DNA of 64,000 nt from Spartobacteria bacterium (GCA_003169695.1 PNAS01000013.1:17795-81794); one strand, 5' to 3'. Positions 1-10,844 are shown, numbered from the stretch's first letter. Notes: a model not told the origin generated them from the letters alone. Program-made: numbers and translations.

Positions 1-550
1 TCACGGTAAATTGTCGACGGTCGAGCTCGATGTTACGGCCGAGCACACTTGCCTCGCCGCCGAAATGTTTTTTCCAAAAGTCGTGACTGATGATGAGTTT
101 GAATCCGCCCGGACCGCCGCCGGCTTGTTCATCGGACCGCGTGAACGTGTGGCCCATGATCGGCTTGACCCCGAGGACGTCGAAGAACTCCGCGCTCGCT
201 TTCACGCCACGCAAACTGGTTGCGCCTTCTTCACTCGTTAGGGCGAAAGCCCGGTCGCGAAAGATCGCGATGCTCGAGAGCATGCGGTTCTGTGCGCGGA
301 AGTCGAAGAAATCGGGGTAAGAAAGGGAGCCGAGATCATTTTGTGTCGCCTTCTGCCGCGTATCGGTCATGCCAAATGCGACGAGCTGCTGCGGCGCCGG
401 AAACGGCAGTGGCTTCAACAGAAGGGCATTGACCACGCTGAAGATGGCGGTGTTGGCGCCAATTCCGAGCGCAAGCGTGAGCGCGGCAATCAGTGTAAAA
501 CCCGGATGCTTCATCATCTGTCGTAACCCGTAGCGAATATCGTTCATCAT
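1..550 (-). CDS. ADOP-type MacB/FtsX permease, N-terminal part (cut by window edge)
   Basis: The reading frame opens at 550 with two consecutive ATG codons (550 and 547) and stays open to the left edge, so only about the first 183 residues are visible. The N-terminus reads MNDIRYGLRQMMKHPGF, then a membrane segment with the [22 protein letters not shown] signature, then the start of the extracytoplasmic MacB-core domain. It lies 24 bp downstream of the stop of the neighbouring... gene at 575, on the same strand, and is therefore the last visible member of the array. The rest of the gene (second half and FtsX domains) is outside the window. Family membership is secure; substrate is unknown. 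Confidence 0.9.
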   Translation of the reverse strand, partial: MMNDIRYGLRQMMKHPGFTLIAALTLALGIGANTAIFSVVNALLLKPLPFPAPQQLVAFGMTDTRQKATQNDLGSLSYPDFFDFRAQNRMLSSIAIFRDRAFALTSEEGATSLRGVKASAEFFDVLGVKPIMGHTFTRSDEQAGGGPGGFKLIISHDFWKKHFGGEASVLGRNIELDRRQFTV

Positions 551-574
551 ATTTAGTTGGTGTGAATACAGTGT

Positions 575-2977
575 TTATTCGGCGCGCAACGCCTCGATCG
601 GATTCACTTTCGTGGCGCGAGTGGCGGGGAGCAGACAAGCGACCAATGCGACCGCACCAAGCAGGAGCGTGATCATTCCGAGCGTGAGCGGGTCCTGCGC
701 ACTCGTGTTGAAGAGCATCGATCCCATGGCGCGCGAAGCGGCGAGCGTCGCGGCGAGCCCGATGATCAAGCCAAGGCCCACGAGTTTTCCTCCTTGCGCC
801 AGGACGAGACGAAGGACGTCACGCTGTTGCGCGCCGAGCGCCATGCGGATGCCGAATTCGCCCGTGCGTTGAACAACGCTGTAAGCCATCACGCCATAGA
901 TGCCGACCGCTGCGATGACGAGCGCGACGAGCGAGAAGACTGTGAGGAGCGTCATCGCGAAGCGCTGGCGCGCGATGCTGTCGGCCATGATCTCCTCCAG
1001 AGGACGGATGGCGCCGATGGGCTGGTCCTTGTCTACCGCGTAAACGGTCGGGCGTATGGCGCCGAGCAGCGCAGTCGAAGGACCGCTGGCGCGAATAACT
1101 ACGTTGAGCGAACTGAATGGTACTTGCGCGAACGGTTCGTACGATTGGTTGCTCGTGGCCTTGTCGACGCCGTATTGCTTGATGTCGCCCACGATGCCAA
1201 TGATCTCGCGCCAGGTGTCGGGACCATTCGTGATGTTGATCCGTTTGCCGATCGGGTCCTCGCTGGGAAAATGTTGGCGCGCCATCGTCTCGTTGATGAT
1301 CGCGACTCGCGGCGCCTTGGCGTCATCCCGCGCCGTAAAGATGCGGCCGCGCACCAGGCGGATTCCCATCGCACGGAAATATTCCGGCGTGACGGCGTAA
1401 TAGTTTGTGTTCGGCAGATCGCTCGGCGCGATGGCGGGCCGCCCCTCGATGTTAAAGCTAAGCACATAGTCGCCCACGAGCGGCATCGAATGCGTGAGGC
1501 CCGCGGCTTGCACACCCGGCAGTGTTTTTATCCGTTCCAGAAGCGCGTCGGCAAACACCGTTTGCTGTTCGGGAAGCGCGTATTTCTTTTGCGGCAGCGA
1601 GAGCCGGAGAACCGTGGCGTTTTCCGGAGTAAAGCCGGGATCGACATGGGCGAGCTGCATGAAACTGCGCGCCAGCAGACCCGCGCCCCCGAGGAGCATG
1701 AGCGCCAACGTCACCTCGATTACGACAAGTGCGCTGCGCAATCGCCCGCGCGCACCGCCTTCTGTTGAACCGCGCGTGCCTTGCTTCAATGCTTCGTTCA
1801 CATCGGCGCGCGCAGCGAGCCACGCGGGCGCGATGCCAAAGACCAGTCCGGTGATGACGCTCAACGCGAGCGAAAAAACGAGCACTCCCGAATTGAGATG
1901 AATGTCGGTAACGCGCGGAAGGTTCGCGGGGGCAAGGGCGAGCAGCGCATCCAGTCCCCAGCGTGCGAGCAACATGCCGGCCAGGCCGCCGCAGAGCGCG
2001 AGGAGAACGCTTTCCGTCAGGAGTTGGCGAACGAGCCGGGCACGGCTGGCGCCGAGGGCGGCACGGATGGAAATCTCGCGGTGCCGCGCGGTCGCGCGCG
2101 CGAGCAGGAGGTTGGCGATATTAGCGCAGGCGATTAGAAGCACGCAGCCAACCGCGCCGAGCAAGGTGTAAAGCACCGTGCGAACATCACGTACGCTGTA
2201 ATCCTGCAGCGGCATCATGAAGATGCCCCAGCCTTTATTTGAATCGGGATATTGCGTCGCCAATTGCGCGGCCAGGACCTTTAGCTCGGCCTCGGCCTGC
2301 GCAACCGTGACGCCGGGCCGCAGCCGGCCCGCGACACTAAGATAATGCGAGCCGCGGTTGTCGTTCGCTGTTTCTTTCGGATCGAATGCCATCGGCATCC
2401 ACGCGTCCACCTTGCTCGCGATGCCAAAGCCGGGCGGCGCGACGCCGACGACAGTGTACGGTTCGCCGTTAAGCTGGATGGGGCGGCCCACGGCATCGGC
2501 CGCGCCGCCGAAAACGCGCTGCCAAAACGGATAACTCAAGACGACAACGTGGTTTTTTCCCGGCGCGTCTTCCTCCGGCAGGAAGGTCCGACCGAGCACC
2601 GGTTTGATTCCGTAAACGTCGAAGTAGTGCGCGGTGGCTTTTATTCCGACGAGCTGCTGTGGTTCGCCGTCGCCGGTGAGATTGATCCGCGATCCGGAGT
2701 AGGCCGCGAGATTCTCAAACGACTTCGTTTGTTTTTCCCAGTCGAGATAGTTCGGCGGCGAGACAGAAAACTCGGGGAAATCCGGCAACTGCGTTTCCCT
2801 GATGACGACGAGACGCGCGGGATCGGGATAATCGAGTGGGCGGAGCAGCACGGCGTTGACGACGGAAAAAATCGCGGTGCAGGCCCCAATGCCGAGCGCG
2901 AGTGTCAGGATGGTTACAGCGGCAAAGCCGGGAGATTTTATCAACTGACGGAAGGCGTAGCGAAGATCGGTCATCAT
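575..2977 (-). CDS. ADOP-type duplicated MacB/FtsX permease, 800 aa
   Basis: Inner-membrane permease built from two fused MacB/FtsX units. Visible order: N-terminal membrane helix (about 18-40, LALGIGACTAIFSVVNAVLLR), periplasmic MacB-core domain (about 45-255), FtsX domain with three helices (about 265-395, with the GASRARLVRQLLTES cytoplasmic loop), a further helix (about 412-432), a second periplasmic domain (about 440-655), and a C-terminal FtsX domain (about 675-795, [18 protein letters not shown]). This duplicated layout of about 800 residues is the hallmark of the ADOP family. The usual C-terminal PARRA signature is changed to PATRATKVNP. The start is ATG-ATG at 2977. Family members generally lack a dedicated ATPase next door, and none is present here; the role (macrolide/lipoprotein/signal export or mechanotransmission) is unknown. 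Confidence 0.93.
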   Translation of the reverse strand: MMTDLRYAFRQLIKSPGFAAVTILTLALGIGACTAIFSVVNAVLLRPLDYPDPARLVVIRETQLPDFPEFSVSPPNYLDWEKQTKSFENLAAYSGSRINLTGDGEPQQLVGIKATAHYFDVYGIKPVLGRTFLPEEDAPGKNHVVVLSYPFWQRVFGGAADAVGRPIQLNGEPYTVVGVAPPGFGIASKVDAWMPMAFDPKETANDNRGSHYLSVAGRLRPGVTVAQAEAELKVLAAQLATQYPDSNKGWGIFMMPLQDYSVRDVRTVLYTLLGAVGCVLLIACANIANLLLARATARHREISIRAALGASRARLVRQLLTESVLLALCGGLAGMLLARWGLDALLALAPANLPRVTDIHLNSGVLVFSLALSVITGLVFGIAPAWLAARADVNEALKQGTRGSTEGGARGRLRSALVVIEVTLALMLLGGAGLLARSFMQLAHVDPGFTPENATVLRLSLPQKKYALPEQQTVFADALLERIKTLPGVQAAGLTHSMPLVGDYVLSFNIEGRPAIAPSDLPNTNYYAVTPEYFRAMGIRLVRGRIFTARDDAKAPRVAIINETMARQHFPSEDPIGKRINITNGPDTWREIIGIVGDIKQYGVDKATSNQSYEPFAQVPFSSLNVVIRASGPSTALLGAIRPTVYAVDKDQPIGAIRPLEEIMADSIARQRFAMTLLTVFSLVALVIAAVGIYGVMAYSVVQRTGEFGIRMALGAQQRDVLRLVLAQGGKLVGLGLIIGLAATLAASRAMGSMLFNTSAQDPLTLGMITLLLGAVALVACLLPATRATKVNPIEALRAE

Positions 2978-3043
2978 AAAGTTTTGGATTCTAGATTTTG
3001 GATTGAGTGGTCACCGCGTTTTTTCACGTCAAACGTCATTTTT

Positions 3044-5611
3044 TTATTCTGTCCGCAGCGCCGCCATCGGACTGATTTTGGTCGCGCGGCGGGCGGGAAG
3101 CCACGTGGCAAGCAAGGCGGCGGTCGCCAGAACCACAGGGGCAAGCGTGAACGCGAACGGATCGAGCGGGCTCACTTGATATAAAATACTGCTCGCGATT
3201 TTTCCGGCTCCGAAGGCAAGGAGAAGTCCCAGCGCGAGACCGGCCGCGACCATGACAAAGCCTTCGCGCAGAATCATCCACAAGACTGTCTTGCGCTGCG
3301 CTCCGAGCGCCATTCGGATTCCGATTTCACGCGTCCGCCGCGCGACCGCATACGCTTTGACGCCGTAGATTCCTACGACGGCCAGGCCCAGAGCGAGTCC
3401 ACCAAAAACCGAGAACAAGGCCGCTCCGGCCCGGACGATCCATAACTGTGGATTGCCATCCATGTGCTGCGCGAACGTTCTCAATTCGATGACGGGCAAC
3501 ACGGGATCGACACTTTGCACCGTCCGGCGAAGGAGATCGGCGGTGGCGGGAATGTTGCTGAGCGGGAGCGAAGCAAATTTGACGAAAAAGAATACGTCGC
3601 TTTGAAAACTTCGGGCAAAAGGCAGATAGAGAGAACCGGCTGGTTGTTTCTCGAACAACCTGTTTTTCGTGGCCGGCACAATGCCGATGATTTCGATCGT
3701 CTCTCCGCGTTTGATCTCGCCGTTGCTATCCTCGGATTTTTCCGGTGGGGCATCATCCCGGATGGGAAATTGGATTCGTTGGCCGAGCGCATCACCATTC
3801 GGCCACAGTTTTTTCGCGAGGATTTCGTCGATAATGGCGACCGCTGGCCCACCGGCTTGCGTCGTTTCCGCGGCTGTGAAGGTGCGGCCCCGCAACAAGG
3901 GCAATCCAACGGTCGCGAAATAATCCGCGCCGACGCCATTCCACCAGGGAGCGAGCGTCATTCCCTCCGCCGCAGTGGATGGCCTGGCGTCCGGAGCCGG
4001 ATGAACGCCCGCGCGCTGCACATTTTTTTTCACGGAATTGAGTCCAAATGGCACCGTGGCCGAGATGCTCGCGTGTTCCACGCCCGGAAGACTGGCGAGC
4101 TTCTCGCTGACAACGCGATAAAGATCCTGGGTCCGGGTTCGATCGAAACCACCCAGACTCGCATCGACTTCAACGAGAAAGGTATTGTCGGCATGCAATC
4201 CGGTCTCGACCGAAGCTGCTTTCGCGGCACCGCGAATAAAAAGCGCGGCGGCTGTGATCAGCGCGAGTGAGAAAGCGATCTGCATCACGACGAGCGGATT
4301 GCGCGGCAGGAATTTCCAACGCCGGCGGCTCACGTCCTCGCCAGCTTGTTGTTTCAAATCTCCGACCACGGCCGTGCGAGAGAGCTTGAGCGCTGGGCCG
4401 AGCGCAAAGCAAAGTGTGCCCAGAACACAGAATACCAGGGTCGCGCCGAGGATCACCGGGCTTGGGCCGCTCAACCAAATAATGTCGATCGGCAGAATGG
4501 CGCGGAGTGACGCGACGAGCAGCTCGGAAGACCAGAGCGCCAGCAGCAGTCCGCACAGGCCGCCCAGAAGCGCGAGAACGAATCCTTCGGTGAGAAGTTG
4601 TCTGACGATACGCAATCGGCTGCCGCCCAGCGCGAGACGAATTGCAATTTCCTTGCGTCGCGCGGCCCCGCGCGCGAGAAGCATGTTCGCCAGGTTCAAA
4701 CACGCGACGAGCAGCACCACTGCCGCCATTCCAGTCAGGACCGTTCCAACGGTGGTAATCGGATCGCCTTCCGTGGGATCGGTTTCGGCGCCGAACCGGA
4801 ACAATGGCGCCGTCATGAATGTCTGGTTCTTCTGTTCGACCGGAAATTCTTTTTCCAAGTTTGCCGCCAGGCCTTTGAGCGCAGGGGCCGCCGTTTCTGC
4901 CGTGACTCCCGGCTTGAGCCGGCCTACGAGCAGAAGATTGTTAATACTGCGGTCGGCGAGGGAGTGGTTACTCGTGCCTCCAAGTTCATTCCCGACTTCG
5001 TCATGAACTCCGAGCGGCAGCCAGATTTCCGGCGATTCGATGCTCACGGTGCCAGTGAAGCCTTCCGGCATGATGCCGACGACGGTGAACGCGTGGCCGT
5101 TGAGCAGGAGGGTACGACCGAGGAGGGATGGGTCGCGCGAGTTTTTCTGCCAATACGTGTAGCTCACGATTACGGCGCGCTGATCGCGGCCCGGCTTTTC
5201 TTCCTCCGGTAGAAACGGGCGACCGTATGCCGGGAAGACTCCAAGCACTGAGAAGTAGTTGGAGCTCACCAGAAACGCCTCCGCGCGACGGGTGTTCCCC
5301 TTTTCCCCCAACCCAACAACGGTATCTCTATGCGCCATCACGCCTGAGAACACACTGTTCTGGTCCCGAACGTCGCAGTAGGTCGGATAAGAGAAGGCGC
5401 GGAAACTCTTCGGGTTCGTCCTGTCCTGCGAGAATAGCTGCACGATCTCGGACGGCTGTTTATAAGCCGGCGGCTTGAATAGCATGGCGTTAACCAGGCT
5501 GAAAATGGCGGTGTTCGTTCCGATACCGAGTGCGAGCACCGCAACGGCGGCGATGGTAAAACCGGGCGCTTTCCAGAGCTGGCGAAAGGCGAATCTAAAA
5601 TCCTGGATCAT
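3044..5611 (-). CDS. ADOP-type duplicated MacB/FtsX permease, 855 aa (longest in array)
   Basis: Starts MIQDFRFAFRQLWKAPGF at ATG 5611. It has the same double MacB-core plus FtsX layout as its neighbours but is about 50 residues longer. The extra length sits mainly in the second periplasmic domain, which carries an additional proline-rich stretch (around HPAPDARPSTAAEG) and a charged insertion (around RDDAPPEKSEDSNGEIKRGE) between two core strands. The first FtsX loop reads LALGGSRLRIVRQLLTEG; the protein ends PARRATKISPMAALRTE. Gaps are 19 bp to the upstream permease and 66 bp to the downstream one. The insertions suggest a different ligand or partner surface, which is inference. Confidence 0.93.
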   Translation of the reverse strand: MIQDFRFAFRQLWKAPGFTIAAVAVLALGIGTNTAIFSLVNAMLFKPPAYKQPSEIVQLFSQDRTNPKSFRAFSYPTYCDVRDQNSVFSGVMAHRDTVVGLGEKGNTRRAEAFLVSSNYFSVLGVFPAYGRPFLPEEEKPGRDQRAVIVSYTYWQKNSRDPSLLGRTLLLNGHAFTVVGIMPEGFTGTVSIESPEIWLPLGVHDEVGNELGGTSNHSLADRSINNLLLVGRLKPGVTAETAAPALKGLAANLEKEFPVEQKNQTFMTAPLFRFGAETDPTEGDPITTVGTVLTGMAAVVLLVACLNLANMLLARGAARRKEIAIRLALGGSRLRIVRQLLTEGFVLALLGGLCGLLLALWSSELLVASLRAILPIDIIWLSGPSPVILGATLVFCVLGTLCFALGPALKLSRTAVVGDLKQQAGEDVSRRRWKFLPRNPLVVMQIAFSLALITAAALFIRGAAKAASVETGLHADNTFLVEVDASLGGFDRTRTQDLYRVVSEKLASLPGVEHASISATVPFGLNSVKKNVQRAGVHPAPDARPSTAAEGMTLAPWWNGVGADYFATVGLPLLRGRTFTAAETTQAGGPAVAIIDEILAKKLWPNGDALGQRIQFPIRDDAPPEKSEDSNGEIKRGETIEIIGIVPATKNRLFEKQPAGSLYLPFARSFQSDVFFFVKFASLPLSNIPATADLLRRTVQSVDPVLPVIELRTFAQHMDGNPQLWIVRAGAALFSVFGGLALGLAVVGIYGVKAYAVARRTREIGIRMALGAQRKTVLWMILREGFVMVAAGLALGLLLAFGAGKIASSILYQVSPLDPFAFTLAPVVLATAALLATWLPARRATKISPMAALRTE

Positions 5612-5630
5612 ATGGGTTGTCCTGTGCGGG

Positions 5631-8051
5631 TTATTCTGTGCGCAACGCTTCGATTGGATTGACGAGGCTCGCGCGCCGGGCAGGGATCAAACAAGCCAGC
5701 AGCGCGACGATCGCGAGCGTGACCGATGTGGCCGCGAGGAGCGCGGGATTGTTCGCAGAGACTTCGTAGAGTTGCGCCGTCAACAATCGACCGAGCGCGA
5801 GCGCGGCAGCCAGTCCGATAACAAGGCCGATAATAACGGGAGTCATTCCCTGTTTCACGACGAGTCGCAAGACATCCGCAGTCTGCGCGCCCAGCGCCAT
5901 GCGCACGCCGATTTCTCCAGTCCGTTGTTCCACCGTGTAGGCGACCGCGCCATAAATTCCGACCATCGCGAGCACGAGCGCAATCCCGGCGAAAACACCG
6001 AGCAACGTCATGGTGAGCCGGCGTTGGCCTAACGACTCATCCACGATTCGGTTCATGGTGTTGGGCTGGATGATGGGAAGACCGGGATCAAGTTTGTTAA
6101 GCGCAGTTCTCACCAGTCCCGCGGCTCCCTCGGGTTTGACTGCGGTTCGGACGGTGACCAAAAAGAAAGGCCCCGAGCGTTGCGACCACGGCCGATAAAA
6201 CTCGACATCATTCGCGCGATCCAGCCGGAGAGATCGAACATCGCCCACAACTCCGACAACTTCCGCAGGCAGCCCAGTGTTGTTATCCGTGCCGAAAAAA
6301 ATCCGCTTTCCAAGCGGATCTTCGTTTGGAAACAAACGTTGCGCGGTCGATTTGCTCAGGAGCACGACCAGCGGCTTATCCACGCCGTCGCGTTCGTCGA
6401 AATCACGGCCCGCGAGGAGCGGGATGCCGAATGTCTTCAGGAAACCGGGAGCGACGGCGCGGGTCAAACCCAGCGGGCGTTGATTGAGCGGAAGAGGATT
6501 GCCATCGACGCGGGCGTAAGGCGAACTGGAACGGTTTCCATTCAAAGGAACACCGTCGCTCGTGGTCGACGCCTCGATCACGGGAACGGCTTTCAATTCC
6601 GCCAGAAGGCGTTCGACAAATCGTGAGCGCGCTTCCGGATCAGGATATTGTGCAGGCGGCAGACCGACTCCGCCAACCCAAAGGTTGTCCGCTTTGAATC
6701 CGGAGGGCTGCCGGCTTAGGCGGACGAAACTCGCGATGAGGAGCGCCGCGCCGGCGAGAAGGACGACGGAAAGCCCCACCTGCGCCGCAACCAGACCGCG
6801 CCGAAAACGCTGTTGCCCGCGGCTGCCACTGATCGCGCGCCCGCCGTCTTTCAATCCATCCACGAGATCGGCGCGCGAACTTTGCCACGCCGGATACATG
6901 CCCATGGCGATGCCGGTGAGAAGGGAGATTGCCAGCGTAAACAAAAGGACGGGGGCGTTTAGCGCGATTCCGTCTTCGAGCGGCAGATTATTCACGGCGA
7001 GTTTCGGGATGACGGAAACCACCCAGAGCGCCATGCAGGTGCCGACTCCACCGGCGAGCAGGCTCACGAGGACACTCTCAAAAACAAACAGCCTGACCAC
7101 ACTCTGGCGCGACGCCCCCAAAGCCATGCGCAACGCGATCTCGCGTCGGCGGCCCGTGAACCTAACGAGTAGTAAATTCGCGACGTTGCTGCACGCGATC
7201 AGGAGCACGGAACCGACCGCCGCGAGAAGCGTGAAGAAAGCCGGACGCAGATCGCCGGTGGCATCGTCACCTGCGGAAATGACGACGGGCGCCCAGGAAT
7301 TATCCGCGTTGTCGGGGCGTTCCTGACGGTAACCCTGCTGGAGAGACGGCATGGCGGCACGCGCTTGCTCGATGGTCACGCCGGGTTTGAGCCGCCCGAC
7401 CACGCGCAGAAAACTGACGCCGCGCATAAGTCGCTCTTTCGTGAGTCCTGGCAATTCGAACGGCTTTGCCGTAATGACCTCGAGATCCCGGCCGAACCAG
7501 GCGACCGGCGGGTTTGGTATCACGCCGACGATGGTGGTTGGCACGCCATTGAGGGTAACGCTACGCCCGATCACTTGCGGATCGGAGTTAAGGCGGTTGC
7601 GCCAGAAGTTTGCGCTGACCAAGGCGACATCGGATTTCATTTCTTCCTCGGGCAGAAATAGCCGTCCGAGAATTGGACGCACGCCGAGCGTCTCCATGTA
7701 GTTTGCGGTCTCATTGACGCCATTAAGCTGAATGGGATCGCCGGTGCCGGTCATGATGAAACCAGTCCCGGTGTCCGCGGCGAGACTTGAGAAAACAGTC
7801 TGGCCGTCACGGAAATGCCAGAAGCGCGGGACTGACATGGGCAGCTGTTCGAGATTCCGTTCCTTGGCCTCCGCCTGAATGATCACAAGCCGATCCGGCT
7901 CCGCGAACGGCAACCCGCGCAAGAATAAATCGTGAATGAGGCTGAAAATTGCCGTGTTCATGCCGATGCCGAGCGCGAGCGTCATAACAGCGAGGAGGGT
8001 GAACGCGGGAGACTTCAGGAGTTGCCGGATGGCGAAGCGAAGATCAGTCAT
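5631..8051 (-). CDS. ADOP-type duplicated MacB/FtsX permease, 806 aa
   Basis: ATG at 8051, N-terminus MTDLRFAIRQLLKSPAF, then the membrane signature LALGIGMNTAIFSLIHDLFLR. The first periplasmic domain contains the conserved LGRLFLPEEE block, the first FtsX loop reads LGASRQSVVRLFVFES, and the C-terminal FtsX domain ends PARRASLVNPIEALRTE. It follows the truncated permease remnant (stop at 8081) by 29 bp. It is a normal, intact member with no missing segment. A copy of the CCTAACGA octamer (6028-6035) falls in its second half and is read there as codons including the rare Leu codon TTA. Confidence 0.93.
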   Translation of the reverse strand: MTDLRFAIRQLLKSPAFTLLAVMTLALGIGMNTAIFSLIHDLFLRGLPFAEPDRLVIIQAEAKERNLEQLPMSVPRFWHFRDGQTVFSSLAADTGTGFIMTGTGDPIQLNGVNETANYMETLGVRPILGRLFLPEEEMKSDVALVSANFWRNRLNSDPQVIGRSVTLNGVPTTIVGVIPNPPVAWFGRDLEVITAKPFELPGLTKERLMRGVSFLRVVGRLKPGVTIEQARAAMPSLQQGYRQERPDNADNSWAPVVISAGDDATGDLRPAFFTLLAAVGSVLLIACSNVANLLLVRFTGRRREIALRMALGASRQSVVRLFVFESVLVSLLAGGVGTCMALWVVSVIPKLAVNNLPLEDGIALNAPVLLFTLAISLLTGIAMGMYPAWQSSRADLVDGLKDGGRAISGSRGQQRFRRGLVAAQVGLSVVLLAGAALLIASFVRLSRQPSGFKADNLWVGGVGLPPAQYPDPEARSRFVERLLAELKAVPVIEASTTSDGVPLNGNRSSSPYARVDGNPLPLNQRPLGLTRAVAPGFLKTFGIPLLAGRDFDERDGVDKPLVVLLSKSTAQRLFPNEDPLGKRIFFGTDNNTGLPAEVVGVVGDVRSLRLDRANDVEFYRPWSQRSGPFFLVTVRTAVKPEGAAGLVRTALNKLDPGLPIIQPNTMNRIVDESLGQRRLTMTLLGVFAGIALVLAMVGIYGAVAYTVEQRTGEIGVRMALGAQTADVLRLVVKQGMTPVIIGLVIGLAAALALGRLLTAQLYEVSANNPALLAATSVTLAIVALLACLIPARRASLVNPIEALRTE

Positions 8052-8080
8052 AACAGTCGAAATGAGGTTGTTGGATTCGG

Positions 8081-8428
8081 TTATTGATATCTAAGAGCCT
8101 GGACGAGCGAGATTCTCGAGGCGTGACGGGCGGGCACATAACTGTGCCAAGAGCTTTCCGGCCGAGCGGGCGTGACGAGATCTGCCGTCTTGGTGTTGCC
8201 GACGATTCCGATTATTTCCGTCGGCACGTTCCGCTTGGTCATGTCGATCGTCACACGTTGGCCGATCGGATCCTGGTTAGGGAAGTACTGGCGAGCGAGC
8301 GCGACGGCATTGACGATGCCAAAGATTGCAGTGTTCGCACCGATGCCTAGTGCGAGCATGAGCACGGCGATGAAAGTGAAGCCAGGCGATTTGCGAAGCT
8401 GGCGGAACGTGAAGCGAAAATCACTCAT
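8081..8428 (-). pseudogene. ADOP permease remnant with two internal in-frame deletions, 115 aa
   Basis: An open frame of only 115 codons in the middle of the array. Residues 1-43 ([17 protein letters not shown] plus the [18 protein letters not shown] helix) match the N-terminus of full-length neighbours. Residues about 44-92 ([18 protein letters not shown] to about VTPARPE) match the second periplasmic domain near position 575-625 of neighbours. Residues about 93-115 ([20 protein letters not shown]) match the extreme C-terminus. Roughly 530 and 155 residues are therefore missing, yet start, stop and frame are intact. It overlaps the stop of the upstream permease by 8 bp. It is most likely a decayed gene; expression of a small one-helix protein cannot be excluded. 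Confidence 0.85.
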
Positions 8429-10844
8429 AACGAAGTGCGACCATTGGATCGACTTTCATAGCGCGACGCGCCGGGATGTAACTGGCGAGCAAGGCGGTTG
8501 CGCCTAACAAAAGGACGACGCTCGCGTAGGTGAAAAGGTCGTTGGTTCCGACACCGTAGAGCAAACTCGCGAGCAAACGCGTTGCGGCGAAAGCGGCGAC
8601 CAATCCCAGCGCGAGGCCGATCAGCACCACGCTCAGACTTTGCCGCAAAACCATCCGGAGCATGTCGGTGCGTTGCGCGCCCAGGGCCATGCGAATGCCG
8701 ATCTCGCGCGTGCGCTGGGCGACGCTGTAAGCGATCACGCCGTAGATTCCCACCGCCGCCAGCGCCATCGCGACCGCCGCGAATACGCCGAGCAGGACCA
8801 TGTTGAAGCGCGGTTGCGCGAGGCCCTTGCCGATCAGCGTTTCCATCGGCTGGAGGTTGCTGACGAAAACGTCCGGATCTTGATCGTGAATGACACGACG
8901 CACTGCGGCATCGATCCCGGTGAGCGTTGCGCTGGCCGTCCGTAAAACGAGCCAAACGCGGCGGGTCGGCGCCTGCGCCAATGGCTGATACATCTCCGGC
9001 AGGACGGCGGCGCTGAGATCGCTCTGTTTCGCATCCGCGACCACGCCGACCACTTCGAGCGCGTCAGATTTGTCGATCGCAATGTCGAGCAGAATGTGTT
9101 GCCCGATCGGATTCACGTTGGGCAGGTAACGGCGCGCGAAGGCCTCGTTGATCATGGCCACATGGTTTGAATTCTCAGTGTCGCGCCGGTCGAACGTGCG
9201 GCCGTTACGCAACGGGATTCCCATTGTGCGGAAATAGCCGGGAACGACGACGAGTTGCGAAGCATCGGGGTGATTGCCAGGGGCGATCGGCGGCTGACCC
9301 GCGATCGTAAAGGAGGAGTTGCTGTCGTTCCCGGAAAAGGGTAACGGATTCGCGCCGCCGACGGATTCCACGCCTGGCAGCGCGGCCAGCTTCGGCGCGA
9401 GCTGCGCAAAGAAGCGCCGCTGCTGGTCCGGCTCCGAATACTTCGTGCGCGGCAATGCCTGATCGAGCACGAGCAGGCGCACCGGCTCGAAGCCGGGATT
9501 GGTCGCGCGTAAATTAAGGAAGCTCTTGATGAGCAAGCCCGCGCCGGCGAGCAGCAGCAACGAAAGCGAAACCTGCGAGACAACCAGAAACGCCCGTGTC
9601 CGGGTGCCGTGCAACCCGCCGGTCGAACCTTTCGATCCTTGTTGGAGCGACTCGTTCACGTTAATCCGCGAAACCTGCAGCGCCGGCACCAAGCCGAAGG
9701 CGAGCGTGCTCAGAATCGTTAGGCTGAAAGTGAATGCGCAGACACCGAGATTAACCCGAACGTCGTCGAGTCGCGGGACATCACGCGGACCGAAGATGCC
9801 GAACAAATCCACCACCCACCAGGCGAGGACCAACCCGCCGGTCCCACCCACGAGAGCGAGCAGAAAACTCTCCGCCAGCAACTGCCGCACGATAAGCCAA
9901 CGGCTCGCGCCGAGCGCCGCCCGGATGCCGATCTCTCGGCTGCGCGCCGCCGCTCGCGCAAGGAGAAGATTGGCGACATTCGCACAGGCGATGAGGAGGA
10001 CAAGAGCGACCGCGCCTAACAAGATCAACAACGCCGGTCGGACATCGCCGACGATATCTTCGAGCAGTGGCCTAACGAACACTCCACGACCGGTGTTCGT
10101 ATCCGGATATTGCGTGACGAGGCGCGCCGCGATCGGCTTCATTTCCGCCTCGGCCTGTTGCGGGGTGACGCCCGGATTGAGGCGGCCAACCAGGTGGACA
10201 AAGTGCGAGCCGCGGTCCGGCACTTGCGCCGCCACGAGCGGCTCCAGCGGCACGATGAACTCGCTCGTCTCCGCCTGAACCGGAAACTTCCATCCCGGCG
10301 GCATCACCCCGAGGAGCGTGGCACTGCGGCCCGCCAGATCGATCTGCTGGCCGATGATTTTCGGGTCTTTCCCGAAAGCGCGTTTCCAAAGCCCGTACCC
10401 GATGACGACAACGTTCGCTTGGCCGACCTTCGCCTCCTTTGCGGTAAAGCCGCGGCCGAGCATCGGTTGCACGCCCATGACCTCAAAGAAGTCTCCATTC
10501 ACGGCCACGCCGCGCAGTTCCTGCGCTTCGCCGACGCCATTCAGAACGGTGCCCGCGGAAGAGTAGCCCGCCATCCCACGGAAGCTTTGGCTCTGGGCGC
10601 GGTAATCGTAAAAATCCGGGAACGAATCCGTCTCCCTCGAGTTCGGTTCGTTCGTGCGTGTGCCCCAGATCATGACGATCTGATCTGGATCAGGAAATGA
10701 CAGCGGTCGCAACAGGACGGTGTCGACCACGCTGAAGATGGCGCTGTTGACGCCAATCCCGAGGGCGAGCGTGAGCCCGGCAACGATGGTGAAGCCGGGC
10801 GACTTGAGAAGCATCCGGAAGGCGTATCGGAAATCGGTTAACAT
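8421..10844 (-). CDS. ADOP-type duplicated MacB/FtsX permease, 807 aa
   Basis: ATG at 10844, N-terminus [18 protein letters not shown]. Intact double-unit permease with signature helix [21 protein letters not shown], FtsX loop [16 protein letters not shown], and C-terminus [17 protein letters not shown]. The LRYE ending and the block [14 protein letters not shown] resemble the adjacent 115-residue remnant ([18 protein letters not shown]), so that remnant probably arose from a copy close to this gene. The stop lies inside the start region of the remnant (8-bp overlap). The spacer to the gene upstream (23 bp) carries a CCTAACGA octamer at 10854-10861. Confidence 0.93.
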   Translation of the reverse strand: MLTDFRYAFRMLLKSPGFTIVAGLTLALGIGVNSAIFSVVDTVLLRPLSFPDPDQIVMIWGTRTNEPNSRETDSFPDFYDYRAQSQSFRGMAGYSSAGTVLNGVGEAQELRGVAVNGDFFEVMGVQPMLGRGFTAKEAKVGQANVVVIGYGLWKRAFGKDPKIIGQQIDLAGRSATLLGVMPPGWKFPVQAETSEFIVPLEPLVAAQVPDRGSHFVHLVGRLNPGVTPQQAEAEMKPIAARLVTQYPDTNTGRGVFVRPLLEDIVGDVRPALLILLGAVALVLLIACANVANLLLARAAARSREIGIRAALGASRWLIVRQLLAESFLLALVGGTGGLVLAWWVVDLFGIFGPRDVPRLDDVRVNLGVCAFTFSLTILSTLAFGLVPALQVSRINVNESLQQGSKGSTGGLHGTRTRAFLVVSQVSLSLLLLAGAGLLIKSFLNLRATNPGFEPVRLLVLDQALPRTKYSEPDQQRRFFAQLAPKLAALPGVESVGGANPLPFSGNDSNSSFTIAGQPPIAPGNHPDASQLVVVPGYFRTMGIPLRNGRTFDRRDTENSNHVAMINEAFARRYLPNVNPIGQHILLDIAIDKSDALEVVGVVADAKQSDLSAAVLPEMYQPLAQAPTRRVWLVLRTASATLTGIDAAVRRVIHDQDPDVFVSNLQPMETLIGKGLAQPRFNMVLLGVFAAVAMALAAVGIYGVIAYSVAQRTREIGIRMALGAQRTDMLRMVLRQSLSVVLIGLALGLVAAFAATRLLASLLYGVGTNDLFTYASVVLLLGATALLASYIPARRAMKVDPMVALRYE

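Noticed and set aside
794..1768. Long open frame on the plus strand (324 codons) opposite the permease at 575
   Set aside because: It is the complement of a clear ADOP gene, is rich in Arg/His/Asp without any motif, and arises from the GC-rich third codon positions.
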